Source: Ureibacillus thermophilus (GTDB lineage: Bacteria > Bacillota > Bacilli > Bacillales_A > Planococcaceae). Taken from it: DNA of 64,000 nucleotides. The position numbers and the translations under genes were made by a program. The stretch is from positions 2,648,273-2,712,272 of the forward strand of contig NZ_CP036528.1 of assembly GCF_004331915.1 (NCBI RefSeq), in the 5' to 3' direction. The notes under the pieces are model-generated. The model saw only the letters and a list, made by a program, of their open reading frames with translations, was not told the DNA's origin and ran no database searches. Within the stretch, counting starts at the first letter, position 1. Each line of letters starts with the position of its first letter. Below, in pieces: positions 34,457 through 43,112 of the stretch.

Positions 34457-34735
34457 CTAATAACTATTCTCAGAAAGAAATCTATCAATCTCCGATTTTT
34501 TAATCCGCTTTATACCATCAATTTCACATACCCGTAAGCCCATACGACGCATTTTGGATAAAGTATTAAATGATACTCCTATATATTCTTGTGCCTCTTT
34601 TAGCGTCATCCACTCTTTTGTATTTTTTCTTAATAAATATTGTTCTAGTTTTTGTTCAATAGTTTTGACAATTATTGCACTTGCTTGCTCTCCCAATAAT
34701 GTTGATAAATCCGTATCTTTTAACTCAATTCTCAT
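34457..34735 (-). CDS. AlpA/excisionase-like helix-turn-helix protein
   Basis: 92 residues from ATG 34735 (AGAGGG upstream; an ATG at 34741 is also possible, and a frame extension to 34810 has no site). The C-terminal half 'WMTLKEAQEYIGVSFNTLSKMRRMGLRVCEIDGIKRIKKSEIDRFL' is the MerR-like winged HTH of excisionase/AlpA proteins. It is the first gene of the leftward early operon, divergent from the repressor, so it may act as excisionase or activator. Confidence 0.82.
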   Translation of the reverse strand: MRIELKDTDLSTLLGEQASAIIVKTIEQKLEQYLLRKNTKEWMTLKEAQEYIGVSFNTLSKMRRMGLRVCEIDGIKRIKKSEIDRFLSENSY

Positions 34736-34752
34736 TTTCATCCCTCTGTTCC

Positions 34753-34886
34753 TTTGTATTTCTTTGTAATAAGGTAAAAAAATAAAACCAAAAGTTTCTT
34801 TTGATTTCACCCCTTTTCATCTTTGTGTTTCTTAGTATACCATTTTTATTATTTAAAGTCAAATTAAATCTTTGCATTTCTTTGTA
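34753..34886. promoter_or_regulatory. Divergent control region with three operator-like repeats
   Basis: TTTGTATTTCTTTGTA (34753-34768), TTTGTGTTTCTTAGTA (34822-34837) and TTTGCATTTCTTTGTA (34871-34886) fit TTTGNRTTTCTTWGTA. All lie in the same orientation between the AlpA-like gene and the repressor gene, 69 and 49 bp apart. This is the expected place and number for operators of the HTH repressor. Confidence 0.8.
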
Positions 34887-34929
34887 TTTTGTAGTATTCT
34901 TTGATTAACTAATAGAAAGGAGAAGTGCT

Positions 34930-35997
34930 ATGGATATAATTCCTAATCCTAAAGAAGTTGGGGAGCGTATCAGAAATATTAGGAAAAGTTTAGGATTAAG
35001 TATGGATGCTTTTGCAGCTAGGATTGATGAAAAAGCTAAAAGTGGTACAGTTAGTAATTGGGAAACTGGTAAAAACCTTCCTAATAATGAACGTTTAAAA
35101 AGAATAGCGGAATTAGGTAATACTTCAATTAGTTCACTTTTATATGGTAATACACAAAATTTTATACGAAATAATTTGAGGAGACTGCTACCTGAAGAAT
35201 ATGAATTTCTAAGTGAATCATTATCAAATGAACATGTAGATTTTTTCGTAAATGAAATTGAACATAATAAAGTTTCTATTTTTGAAATTGAAAAAATAAG
35301 ATCAATTATTAACAATTGTTTGTTAAATTTACTGCCTGAAATAGAAATATCATATAAAGATAAGGTAAATTTTATTGCAAAAAATAAAAATTACAAAGAT
35401 CAAGTAATTGAACAGTTCATATCAGATAATAAATTTTCTAAAAGTAATACAGAAAAAATTAATCAAATAAAATTTATCTTTAAAAATGCTGACAATCTAA
35501 CAGTTAAAAATCTTAATCTATTCCCAACCATAAATATAATTTCAGAAATCTTAGAATCAATCATTAATAATAATTCTTTAATTTCTGTTTACGCTTTTTT
35601 AATAGAAGAGAATACTTTTATTAAAAAAATCGAAGATATTGATTTTATTAATGATCAAACCTTAGAGATGCATCAAATTTACATTAAACAATATACAAAA
35701 CCATTTCCAAATCCTGAAAATGATGATTACTTTCACTTATTAGTAAAATTAAAAAGTGAAATCCCAGAATATGCAAACAAAGGAGACTATATACTTGTAG
35801 ATTACTTTCCAAATTTGGATTATGAAATAATAATTAAATTTCTTCTTAATAAAAAGCTTGCAATTATTCATAATAATAAAATATATATTGGTAATTTAAA
35901 TGAAGATTTAACTTTCAAAACAGCAAATAAAACTATAAAATTAGATGAAGAAAATTTAGAAACTAAAATATTCCCTTTATTAGCCATTTTCTATTAA
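34930..35997 (+). CDS. HTH repressor with long C-terminal domain
   Basis: 355 residues behind AAAGGAGAAG. Residues 9-65 are a Cro/CI-type HTH ('VGERIRNIRKSLGLSMDAFAARIDEKAKSGTVSNWETGKNLPNNERLKRIAELG'). The remaining 290 residues are AT-rich-codon, I/N/K/E-rich and of no family I recognise. The last third ('YANKGDYILVDYFPNLDYEIIIKFLLNKKLAIIHNNKIYIG') recalls the beta fold of LexA/CI C-termini, but no catalytic Ser/Lys pair is evident. If it is the element's master repressor, relief may come from a helper protein and not self-cleavage, as in SaPI Stl; that is inference. Confidence 0.8.
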   Translation: MDIIPNPKEVGERIRNIRKSLGLSMDAFAARIDEKAKSGTVSNWETGKNLPNNERLKRIAELGNTSISSLLYGNTQNFIRNNLRRLLPEEYEFLSESLSNEHVDFFVNEIEHNKVSIFEIEKIRSIINNCLLNLLPEIEISYKDKVNFIAKNKNYKDQVIEQFISDNKFSKSNTEKINQIKFIFKNADNLTVKNLNLFPTINIISEILESIINNNSLISVYAFLIEENTFIKKIEDIDFINDQTLEMHQIYIKQYTKPFPNPENDDYFHLLVKLKSEIPEYANKGDYILVDYFPNLDYEIIIKFLLNKKLAIIHNNKIYIGNLNEDLTFKTANKTIKLDEENLETKIFPLLAIFY

Positions 35998-36016
35998 ATA
36001 TTACTTCTTATAACAC

Positions 36017-36031
36017 TTGCCCCCACAAGTA
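36017..36031. repeat. Shared 15-mer TTGCCCCCACAAGTA, copy 2 (before integrase)
   Basis: Exact copy of 34401-34415, here 18 bases upstream of the integrase start. With the preceding base it forms ACTTG-CCCCCA-CAAGT, a small inverted repeat. Confidence 0.75.
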
Positions 36032-36049
36032 GTTATAGGAGGAGATATT

Positions 36050-37022
36050 ATGGGTACACCAGTAGCGTACTACAAAAACGGTAAAAAATATTACAGAATC
36101 CAAGTGTATCTAGGTACAGATCCATTGACTGGTAAACGAGTAAAAACAACGATTAATGGTTGTAGAACACAAAAAGAGGCACAACAAAGAGCTCGCCAAT
36201 TAAAAGTGGCATTTGAAAATGGTAAATATAAAAAACAAACATTTGCCACATATCAGGATGTATTCAATCAATGGATAGAAACTTACGAAAAAACCGTTGA
36301 AGAAAGTACATTTTTAAAAACAAGCCGCATTTTTAAAAATCATATTTTGCCGTCAATGGGTAACTATCGAATCGAGAAGATAAATGTACAAATTTGTCAA
36401 AAACATATTAATGAATGGGCGAATAAATTACAAAACTTTAGAGTTGTTAAAGCCTACGCATCTAAAGTTCTCGACTATGCTATGAAATTAGATTTAATAA
36501 AAAGTAATCCTTTTAAACTTGTTGAAATGCCAAAAAGAAAAAAAGAATTAAATACAAAAGAAGAGGTTGAAACTCAATTTTATACAAAAGAAGAATTAAA
36601 AAAATTCTTAGATTGTCTTGAAAAAGAAAACAATTATATGGTTTTTGCTTTTTTCAGATTATTGGCCTATTCAGGGATGCGTAAAGGACCAAAAAGAACT
36701 ATTAGGAAATAAACTGCTTAATTCTAAGCAACTGGTATTTAGTAATCAAAATAATGATTTTTTACAGCCTACAAAAACTCGTAAATGGATATTAAAAGTT
36801 CAAAAAAAATATGGGTTAAAAGAAATTAGTACACATAAATTACGTCACACTCATTGCTCCTTGCTGTTTGAGGCTGGAGCAAGTCTTAAGGAAGTACAGG
36901 ACAGATTAGGACATAGCGACTCTAAAACTACATTAGATATATACACTCATGTCTCTAAAAAAGCTCAAAAAAATGCAGTCCAAAAATTCGTTGCTTATAT
37001 TGATGGAAATGATGAAGAATAA
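36050..37022 (+). pseudogene. int: Tyrosine integrase with internal deletion and frameshift
   Basis: It starts at ATG 36050 behind GGAGGAG. The N-terminal arm-binding domain (AP2-like: 'AYYKNGKKYYRIQVYLGTDPLTGKRVKTTINGCRTQKEA') and SAM-like core-binding domain are intact. The catalytic domain begins 'FRLLAYSGMRKG' (first Arg) and then changes frame at about 36687. The second frame holds 'HKLRHTHCSLLFEAG' and 'LGHSDSKTTLDIYTHV' (second His/Arg set and catalytic Tyr). About 55-60 residues, including the beta-hairpin lysine, are missing compared with normal ~380-residue relatives. So it is not a simple slip but a deletion; the protein should be dead. Confidence 0.88.
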
Positions 37023-37031
37023 CACTTTATT

Positions 37032-37071
37032 AAATGCCATTTTAAATGCCACTCGTTGAAATCAAATGCCA
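37032..37071. repeat. Three AAATGCCA direct repeats, probable integrase arm sites
   Basis: AAATGCCA occurs at 37032-37039, 37044-37051 and 37064-37071, just after the integrase stop and before ssrA. Integrases with an AP2-like N-terminal domain bind such short direct repeats next to the att core. Confidence 0.7.
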
Positions 37072-37091
37072 TTGGATGAAACAGTGCAAAA

Positions 37092-37120
37092 TAAAAAAAC
37101 CCTTGAACTTCAAGGGTTTT
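37092..37120 (-). terminator. ssrA terminator
   Basis: AACCCTTGAA / TTCAAGGGTT stem; on the minus strand it is followed by TTTTTTTA, about 35 bases past the mature tmRNA end. It can also stop + strand reading from the integrase (GGGTTTT). It lies on the element side of the junction, so the element may have supplied it. Confidence 0.82.
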
Positions 37121-37152
37121 GACATTGTTTGAAATCCAATGATATTAAAATA

Positions 37153-37504
37153 TGGAGACGGCGGGAGTCGAACCCACGTCCAGAAACTTCAACACTTAAG
37201 CGTCTACGCGTGTAGTTTGTCTATTAAAGTTTCGCGTTGCATTCTGCCGACAAACAGGCGTCCTGCACGCTAGCTTGTTGAATCTCTTGCCAGCGCCCCA
37301 AGCAAGGCACTCGCCGTAGCCCACTCAGGATGAACCCTAATGCAGCCACATGGGCGATGGCTGATTAGAGTGCTTCAGCAATTAAGCAGCTAAAGCGTAA
37401 GATTGTTTGTTGCCAGTTATTTTTAACTGCCGTTGATCACGGAGACGAGCCCTCCGACGCGCAGCTTAAGCTTGAACCATTCCTGTCGAATCCGTAACGT
37501 CCCC
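37153..37504 (-). ncRNA. ssrA: tmRNA (ssrA)
   Basis: 352-nt RNA on the minus strand. The 5' end GGGGACGTTACGGATTCGAC and the 3' end with the tRNA-like T-arm (GGGTTCGACTCCCGCCG) ending TCTCCA are the tmRNA hallmarks. The tag frame, after TAACT, reads GNKQSYALAA then stop (37382-37414), which gives the degradation tag (A)GNKQSYALAA. A -10 box TATACT lies 6 bases upstream (37510-37515). Together with SmpB it rescues stalled ribosomes. The 3' end is the insertion site of the element on the left, and the mature 3' sequence is preserved. Confidence 0.95.
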
Positions 37505-37659
37505 TTCATAGTATACTACAAAAGGACTACGGTTATATTAGAACGTCCAATCTGGCTGTCTACGTTAATTATTATACTTCACTCATAAATAATTTGCAAC
37601 TATCCAAAATAAAAATTTAGTATTTTTCTTTCATAAATATTATTTTTTTGATTAACACA

Positions 37660-38124
37660 CTATTGATTTTTTAATTTCAATGCGCGTTCCATTTCACGTT
37701 TTGCTTCTTTCTTCCGCTCATCCGCACGTTTATCATATTTTTTCTTACCTTTGCCAAGGCCAATCAACAACTTGGCATAGCCATCTTTAATATAAATTTT
37801 CAAAGGTACAATCGTGTAGCCGTCCCGTTTGACCGCACCGGCAAGTTCTGCGATTTCTTTTTTATGTAATAACAGTTTCCGCACTCGCAGCGGATCATGG
37901 TTGAAGCGGTTTCCTTGTTCATATGGGCTGATGTGCATATTGTGAATCCATGCTTCCCCGTTCCGGATTAGCACGAAGGAATCTTTCAATTGTACACGGC
38001 CGGCGCGGATGGATTTAATTTCCGTTCCTTGCAATACCATGCCAGCTTCAAATGTTTTTTCAATAAAATAATCGTGGTTTGCTTTTTTATTTTGAGCAAT
38101 GACTTTTCCTGTACCCTTCGGCAT
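37660..38124 (-). CDS. smpB: SsrA-binding protein SmpB
   Basis: 154 residues, normal length. It contains '[45 protein letters not shown]' and '[29 protein letters not shown]', both SmpB signatures, and the basic C-terminal tail '[29 protein letters not shown]' that enters the ribosomal decoding site. It is next to ssrA and after rnr, the Bacillus order. Confidence 0.97.
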   Translation of the reverse strand: MPKGTGKVIAQNKKANHDYFIEKTFEAGMVLQGTEIKSIRAGRVQLKDSFVLIRNGEAWIHNMHISPYEQGNRFNHDPLRVRKLLLHKKEIAELAGAVKRDGYTIVPLKIYIKDGYAKLLIGLGKGKKKYDKRADERKKEAKREMERALKLKNQ

Positions 38125-38144
38125 AATTTACACCTCGCTGAACA

Positions 38145-38205
38145 CACAAAATAAAAGGCTGCTAGAAATTCCTTCTTTTATTTTAAAGTAATTTCATAAC
38201 AGCCT
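38145..38205 (-). terminator. Terminator between rnr and smpB
   Basis: Minus-strand GGCTGTTATGAAATT ... AATTTCTAGCAGCC long stem followed by TTTTATTTTG. A second small palindrome, TTCGACA-GATATT-TGTCGAA, lies next to it at about 38218-38237. It separates the rnr transcript from smpB, which would then need its own promoter or read-through. Confidence 0.75.
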
Positions 38206-38245
38206 CTAGTATAATCGTTCGACAGATATTTGTCGAATCATCGGG

Positions 38246-40540
38246 CTACTTTCTTTTCTTCTTTTTCCCTTTTTTTGCAACGCCTTCGTAGAATTTCTCT
38301 TTCTTTTTCCCTTTGCGGCCGCGCTCATCTTCCTCTTTCCGTTTTTTCTTCTTCCGTTCAGCATGAATCACTTTTGGCGCTTCTCTGCGAACTTTATGGA
38401 AAGATTTCACCATATCCACAATCTCAAAGTCGATGGATGATTCATCCAAATTCACATTCGCCACACGGACTTTCACTTCGTCCCCGATGCGGAAGATGCG
38501 CCCCGTGTATTCGCCAACCATAATCATTTGGCGTTCATCAAAATGATAATAGTCATCCGTTAAGTTTGTAATATGCACGAGCCCTTCAATCGTATTTGGC
38601 AGCTCAACGAAAATACCGAAATTTGTGACGGACGAAACAATGCCCACAAATTCTTCCCCAATTTTATCAGACATAAATTGGGCTTTCTTCAACGCTTCTA
38701 CATCCCGCTCTGCATCCACCGCTCTGCGTTCACATTCAGACGTATGGTCGGCAATTTCATCCATCACTTGCGCCCATTTGAAGATTGATTGCTTCGATAC
38801 ATCGCCTTCAAATAAATATGTGCGGATTAATCGGTGCACAATCAAGTCCGGATAGCGTCGGATTGGCGATGTGAAGTGAGTATAGAAATCTGTGGACAAT
38901 CCAAAGTGCCCAATGGATTCAGGATAATATCTTGCCTGCTGCAATGAACGGAGAAGCATTGTTGAAATGACCGGCTCCTCTGGCAATCCATCAATCGACT
39001 CAAGCACTTCCTGCAATGCTTTTGGATGAACCGTATTTCCTGTTCCTTTTACAATTAAGCCGAAGTTCGTAATAAATTCAAAGAAACGATGCAATTTTTC
39101 CGGTTTTGGATCCTCATGGATACGATAAAGGAAAGGCACTTCCATCCAATGGAAATGTTCGGCTACTGTTTCGTTGGCGCAAAGCATAAATTCCTCGATG
39201 ATCCGTTCTGCAATCGTGCGCTCCCGCAATACGACATCAATCGGCCAGCCTTCTTCATTGACAATGATTTTGGCTTCTTCAAAGTCAAAATCAATGGCGC
39301 CTCGGTTCATGCGTTTTTTCCTTAAGATCAGCGCAAGTTCCTTCATTTCTTTAAACATCGGAACAAGCGGTTTGTAACGTTCAATGAGCACTTCATCTTC
39401 CTCTTCCAATATTTTATAAACATCGGAATAAGTCATCCGCTCTGTTGTCCGAATCACACTTGGGAAGATTTCATGTTCAATGACATTTCCGTTTTGGTCG
39501 ATAATCATTTCACAAGAAATCGTCAAGCGATCCACTTGAGGATTCAACGAGCAGATGCCATTGGATAATCGATGTGGAATCATTGGAATAACCCGGTCCG
39601 CCAAGTACACGCTCGTTCCCCGTTTGTAGGCTTCTTGGTCAAGGAGCGAGCCTTCTTTTACATAGTAGCTGACATCGGCAATGTGGACGCCTAGTTTATA
39701 TGTGCCATCTTCATTTTTTGTTACCGTCACCGCATCGTCCAAGTCTTTCGCATCAGCGCCGTCAATTGTAACAATCGTTTCATTTCGTAAATCTCTGCGT
39801 CCCACCAAATCTTCATCCGATATAGTATCTGGAACTTTTGCCGCTTCTTTGAGCACTTCATCTGGAAATTCTGGCGGGATATCATGCTGATAAATGATAG
39901 ATAAAATATCGACGCCCGGGTCATTTTTATGCCCTAAAATTTTAATAATGACGCCTGTAGCCGATTTGATTTCGCTTGGCCAGTTCGTCACTTCCACAAC
40001 GACTTTATGGCCGTCCACAGCGCCCATTGAATCTTCTTTGGCAACGAAAATATCCATGTTTAAGCGTTTATCATCCGGCACGACAAACCCAAAGCCTCGA
40101 TTTGCTTGATATGTGCCGACGAATGTCGTTTTGGAACGCTCCACCACTTTGATGATGGTGCCTTCCCGCTTATCGCCGGAAGACTCCTTCAATACGCGCA
40201 CCAACACCATATCTCCATTTAATGCGCCATTGACTTCATGGGGCGGGATGAAAATATCATCCAATCCTTCTTCTTCTGGCACCACAAATCCATAGCCTTT
40301 AGAATGGCCAATAAATTTCCCGCGAAGCAAATTCATTCGTTCCGGCAAGCCGTAGCGATTGGAGCGGGACCGAACGATATAGCCTTGGTCTTCCATGCGG
40401 ACAAGAGCTTTGACTAATTCTTTAAATTCATCGGCCGTTTCAATTCCAAGTACTTCTTCCAGTTCATCTACTTTAAGGGGTTTATAATCTTCTTCCTTCA
40501 TTAAATTTAAAATTCTTTGTTCAAGCTCCGTATGTGCCAT
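38246..40540 (-). CDS. rnr: Ribonuclease R
   Basis: 764 residues; 3'-5' exoribonuclease that degrades structured RNA and works with tmRNA in mRNA decay. Start is ATG 40540 behind AAAGGAGGG. There is an N-terminal winged helix (residues 1-60), two cold-shock-like OB domains (about 70-225), and an RNB catalytic domain with '[16 protein letters not shown]' holding the metal-binding aspartates (about 270-285). '[25 protein letters not shown]' is the RNB signature near residue 565. An S1 domain (about 640-720) and a lysine-rich tail follow. All catalytic motifs are present. Confidence 0.97.
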   Translation of the reverse strand: MAHTELEQRILNLMKEEDYKPLKVDELEEVLGIETADEFKELVKALVRMEDQGYIVRSRSNRYGLPERMNLLRGKFIGHSKGYGFVVPEEEGLDDIFIPPHEVNGALNGDMVLVRVLKESSGDKREGTIIKVVERSKTTFVGTYQANRGFGFVVPDDKRLNMDIFVAKEDSMGAVDGHKVVVEVTNWPSEIKSATGVIIKILGHKNDPGVDILSIIYQHDIPPEFPDEVLKEAAKVPDTISDEDLVGRRDLRNETIVTIDGADAKDLDDAVTVTKNEDGTYKLGVHIADVSYYVKEGSLLDQEAYKRGTSVYLADRVIPMIPHRLSNGICSLNPQVDRLTISCEMIIDQNGNVIEHEIFPSVIRTTERMTYSDVYKILEEEDEVLIERYKPLVPMFKEMKELALILRKKRMNRGAIDFDFEEAKIIVNEEGWPIDVVLRERTIAERIIEEFMLCANETVAEHFHWMEVPFLYRIHEDPKPEKLHRFFEFITNFGLIVKGTGNTVHPKALQEVLESIDGLPEEPVISTMLLRSLQQARYYPESIGHFGLSTDFYTHFTSPIRRYPDLIVHRLIRTYLFEGDVSKQSIFKWAQVMDEIADHTSECERRAVDAERDVEALKKAQFMSDKIGEEFVGIVSSVTNFGIFVELPNTIEGLVHITNLTDDYYHFDERQMIMVGEYTGRIFRIGDEVKVRVANVNLDESSIDFEIVDMVKSFHKVRREAPKVIHAERKKKKRKEEDERGRKGKKKEKFYEGVAKKGKKKKRK

Positions 40541-40558
40541 CACATTCCCTCCTTTTTT

Positions 40559-41305
40559 CTATCCTTCCCAATCCAGGCTTTCTAAAAATCCGAAAACCTC
40601 TTCATGCAGTTTTTGTTTTTCTTTATCCAATGTAATGACATGCCCCGATTCTTCAAACCATACTAGTTTTTTATTCAAAGATTCCACCTTTTCATAAATA
40701 ATATGCGCAGAATTCGGGTCAATAATTTCATCATGTCTTGACTGAATGACAAGAATTGGTGCATACACTAAATCTAAATCTTTTCGGACTTCTTGCACAA
40801 ATTGCTGCAAATCCTGTAAACTTGGCATGCCTTTTTGGCGAATGGCTTCTACTTCTTCATAGATTTGCTGTTCCGTTTTTCCTTCATATTTTTTATACTC
40901 TCTCGCATATTTGAGAACTCCTTGAAACATCATGTCCGTTGTTCTCATCGTCATGGGAGAACACATCGTAATGACACCTTTCAGAGGGACGTTCATGGCA
41001 AGTTTTAATGCTAAAACGCCGCCAAGAGAGAGTCCGGCAACTGCAATTTGTTCATATCCTTTTTCTTTTAATGTTTCATAAGCTTTAACGACATCTTCCC
41101 ACCAATCTTGCGGACCGGTTTGGATGAGCTCTTCTGGCGGTACACCGTGGCCTCGATAGTGGGGAGCATAACAAGTATAACCTTTTTTTTCGAGAAAACG
41201 GCCGAGTATTCGAACGTCGGCTGAACTTCCAGTAAAGCCGTGTAGCAATAATACCGCGCGCTTTCCTGCTGGGAAAAAGAAAGGTTGATGTTCTTTTTTC
41301 TGCAT
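40559..41305 (-). CDS. est: Carboxylesterase (Est30/YvaK family)
   Basis: 248 residues from ATG 41305 behind TTGGAGG. Closely follows Geobacillus Est30: '[44 protein letters not shown]', nucleophile S93 in GLSLGG, D192 in SRHDE and H222 in SGHVITLD form the catalytic triad. It hydrolyses short-chain esters; the physiological substrate is unknown. It lies in the conserved secG-est-rnr block, 18 bases from rnr, so the two are probably co-transcribed. Confidence 0.93.
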   Translation of the reverse strand: MQKKEHQPFFFPAGKRAVLLLHGFTGSSADVRILGRFLEKKGYTCYAPHYRGHGVPPEELIQTGPQDWWEDVVKAYETLKEKGYEQIAVAGLSLGGVLALKLAMNVPLKGVITMCSPMTMRTTDMMFQGVLKYAREYKKYEGKTEQQIYEEVEAIRQKGMPSLQDLQQFVQEVRKDLDLVYAPILVIQSRHDEIIDPNSAHIIYEKVESLNKKLVWFEESGHVITLDKEKQKLHEEVFGFLESLDWEG

Positions 41306-41369
41306 AATTTCCTCCAATTTTGCAACCAATATTTCCGTGATGATGCAAATTTTCTCTCTCCATTATAAA

Positions 41370-41402
41370 TGAAAAAGCCTAACCATGCTCGGTTAGACTT
41401 TT
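41370..41402 (-). terminator. Terminator between secG and est
   Basis: Minus-strand AGTCTAACC-gagcat-GGTTAGGCTTTTTC hairpin with a T-run, between the secG stop and the est start. Confidence 0.82.
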
Positions 41403-41414
41403 ATTTTATCCATT

Positions 41415-41651
41415 TTAAAATTTCACAATTAATAAAGTTAAAATGAAAAATAATACTGCAAGAACAATTGTCATTCTATGTAAAACTAAATCAATTCCTC
41501 TAGCTTTCGTTTTACCGAATAGTTGTTCAGCTCCACCAGAGATGGCACCTGATAAGCCCGCACTTTTACTAGATTGCAATAATACTACGGTGATTAAAGC
41601 AAGAGATACTAAAATTAACAAAATCAACAATACAGTATGCAAAAGTCCCAC
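41415..41651 (-). CDS. secG: Preprotein translocase subunit SecG
   Basis: 78 residues with two membrane helices (about 3-25 and 54-76) around '[33 protein letters not shown]', the SecG loop signature. It supports SecYE-dependent export. The position before est and rnr is conserved in Bacillales. The start follows CAGGAGGTGGGACTTTT. Confidence 0.95.
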   Translation of the reverse strand: MGLLHTVLLILLILVSLALITVVLLQSSKSAGLSGAISGGAEQLFGKTKARGIDLVLHRMTIVLAVLFFILTLLIVKF

Positions 41652-41927
41652 CTCCTGAACAGTAACACTTCTTAGAGTATATCAAAATCCATTGTTAGTT
41701 ACAATCTTTGTAAAAAAAATGAAATATTAATTATTCATTTTTTAATTTTTCTATTTTTCTCTGATTAAAGTTTTTCGCTTCATCGGTTCAATTTATTCAT
41801 CTTAAAGATAGAAAAAGTGCCACAAATTTTGATTTTAAATTGTATTTTGTCTTCAAATATTTATTTTCAGGAAATTTATTCCATTATATCAGCTGTTGTT
41901 TTATGATGGAAGAAAGGAGGTGGAAAG
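41652..41927. other. Divergent intergenic region secG / NERD gene
   Basis: About 275 AT-rich bases between two divergent genes; it must carry both promoters. I see no RNA gene or strong repeat. No promoter pair was good enough to mark. Confidence 0.4.
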
Positions 41928-42887
41928 TTGCTTCTGCTGGATCGAAAAACGCCAAAAAGCATTTTGATTTTAGAAGCACTTTTGCGCAGGCTGGATGCTA
42001 ATGATCGGGATTTTTCCTATTTTCAAGACTATTTGACTCGGCTGAAATTTGGGCATGAAGGGGAGCATCGGGTTGACCGGGAATGGTTTGAAATGCCCTA
42101 TTTGAATGAGCATTATTTATTGTTTAACTATGAAATTGAGAATGAATTCGGCTTCTCTCATCAGATTGATACCTTGTTGCTGACAAAGCACTTTCTCTTG
42201 ATCCTGGAAGTCAAAAACATTGTTGGGCGGATCGATTATGACGAACAGAAGCATCAATTGATTCGCACCCGTCCAAATGGAATGGCAGAAACGTTGACAA
42301 ATCCTTTTGATCAGCTTTATCGTCATGAAGAATTGTTTCATCGAATTTTATCTCAATTGAAAATTTCATTGCCTATTGAAACAGCGGTTGTCATGGCTAA
42401 TCCTTCCACTGTGATTGGAACGGTTCCAAAAGCTCCACCACTTTTTCATGCCAGTGGGCTGCGAGCATTTATTAAGAGTTGTTTAGTCCGGCATGAAAGC
42501 CTACTCACAACAAGCCAATTGGATAAGTTGGCAAAGCTGCTTATGTCGCGATCCATGTCCCGAAATTTTGATTTGAATATCAGCGTGGATCGCATTCGGA
42601 AGGGCGTGCTTTGTGAGAAATGCAATTATGCCGTGGCCATGACTTACAGCAGAGGAATTTGGACTTGCCCAAAATGCGGCTTTGAAAGCAGGGATGCATT
42701 GCTGAAGGCGCTGGATGACTATCGGTTGTTGATTAGCGAGCGGATTACAAATCGGGAGTTTAGGGAGTTTTTTAATGTGGAGTCTATGTATGCTGCATCA
42801 AAAATATTGTCACGACTAAATATCGAAACAGTAGGGCATAAAAAAGGAAGATATTATATCATTCCTGAAGATCTTTTAAATAGATGA
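41928..42887 (+). CDS. NERD domain (nuclease-related) protein with C-terminal zinc ribbon
   Basis: 319 residues from TTG 41928 behind GAAAGGAGGTGG. Residues about 35-150 form a NERD domain ('FGHEGEHRVDREWFEMPYLNEHYLLFNYEIENEFGFSHQIDTLLLTKHFLLILEVKNIVGRI'). These residues match the endonuclease-like core (D in 'HQIDTLLL', E-x-K in 'LEVKN'). A zinc ribbon ('CEKCNYAVAMTYSRGIWTCPKCGFES') sits near residues 225-255. NERD proteins are common in Bacillales; substrate unknown. Confidence 0.85.
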   Translation: MLLLDRKTPKSILILEALLRRLDANDRDFSYFQDYLTRLKFGHEGEHRVDREWFEMPYLNEHYLLFNYEIENEFGFSHQIDTLLLTKHFLLILEVKNIVGRIDYDEQKHQLIRTRPNGMAETLTNPFDQLYRHEELFHRILSQLKISLPIETAVVMANPSTVIGTVPKAPPLFHASGLRAFIKSCLVRHESLLTTSQLDKLAKLLMSRSMSRNFDLNISVDRIRKGVLCEKCNYAVAMTYSRGIWTCPKCGFESRDALLKALDDYRLLISERITNREFREFFNVESMYAASKILSRLNIETVGHKKGRYYIIPEDLLNR

Positions 42888-42892
42888 CTTTT

Positions 42893-42931
42893 ATGGCCAT
42901 CTAGAAAGCAGAATTTTTTCTAGATGGCCTT
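42893..42931 (+). terminator. Terminator after the NERD gene
   Basis: GGCCATCTAGAAA-gcagaatt-TTTTCTAGATGGCC stem followed by TTTG. Confidence 0.88.
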
Positions 42932-43112
42932 TGTTCTTTTAAATTTTGCTATTATCCTTCCATCAAAAATCAAATTTCCCTCTTTGACTATTATCCATTT
43001 CTGGAAGCGGCATTTTTCTATTCTTGGCTATTATGTTCTCTACTTTGGCCATTATCTTATCCACTTTGACTATTAACTTTAAGTTTTTGACTATTATCCA
43101 TTTCTGGAAGCG

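Larger units (their letters stand above)
31978..37152. mobile_element. Satellite-like integrated element at the ssrA 3' end
   Basis: The gene set is compact: tyrosine integrase and repressor on the + strand, then divergent AlpA-like protein, primase-polymerase and DUF3987 protein on the minus strand. This is the layout of phage satellites/PICI-like islands and similar small elements, many of which insert at the 3' end of ssrA. It has no structural genes of its own. Its early genes point left, opposite to the prophage late genes on its left. The right end abuts ssrA at 37153; the left end is not defined (no second copy of the ssrA end seen in the window) and may extend to the repeat array. The integrase is damaged. 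Confidence 0.7.

Noticed and set aside
34905-35315. 136-codon minus-strand ORF opposite the repressor gene
   Set aside because: Shadow of the repressor coding sequence; no ribosome binding site.
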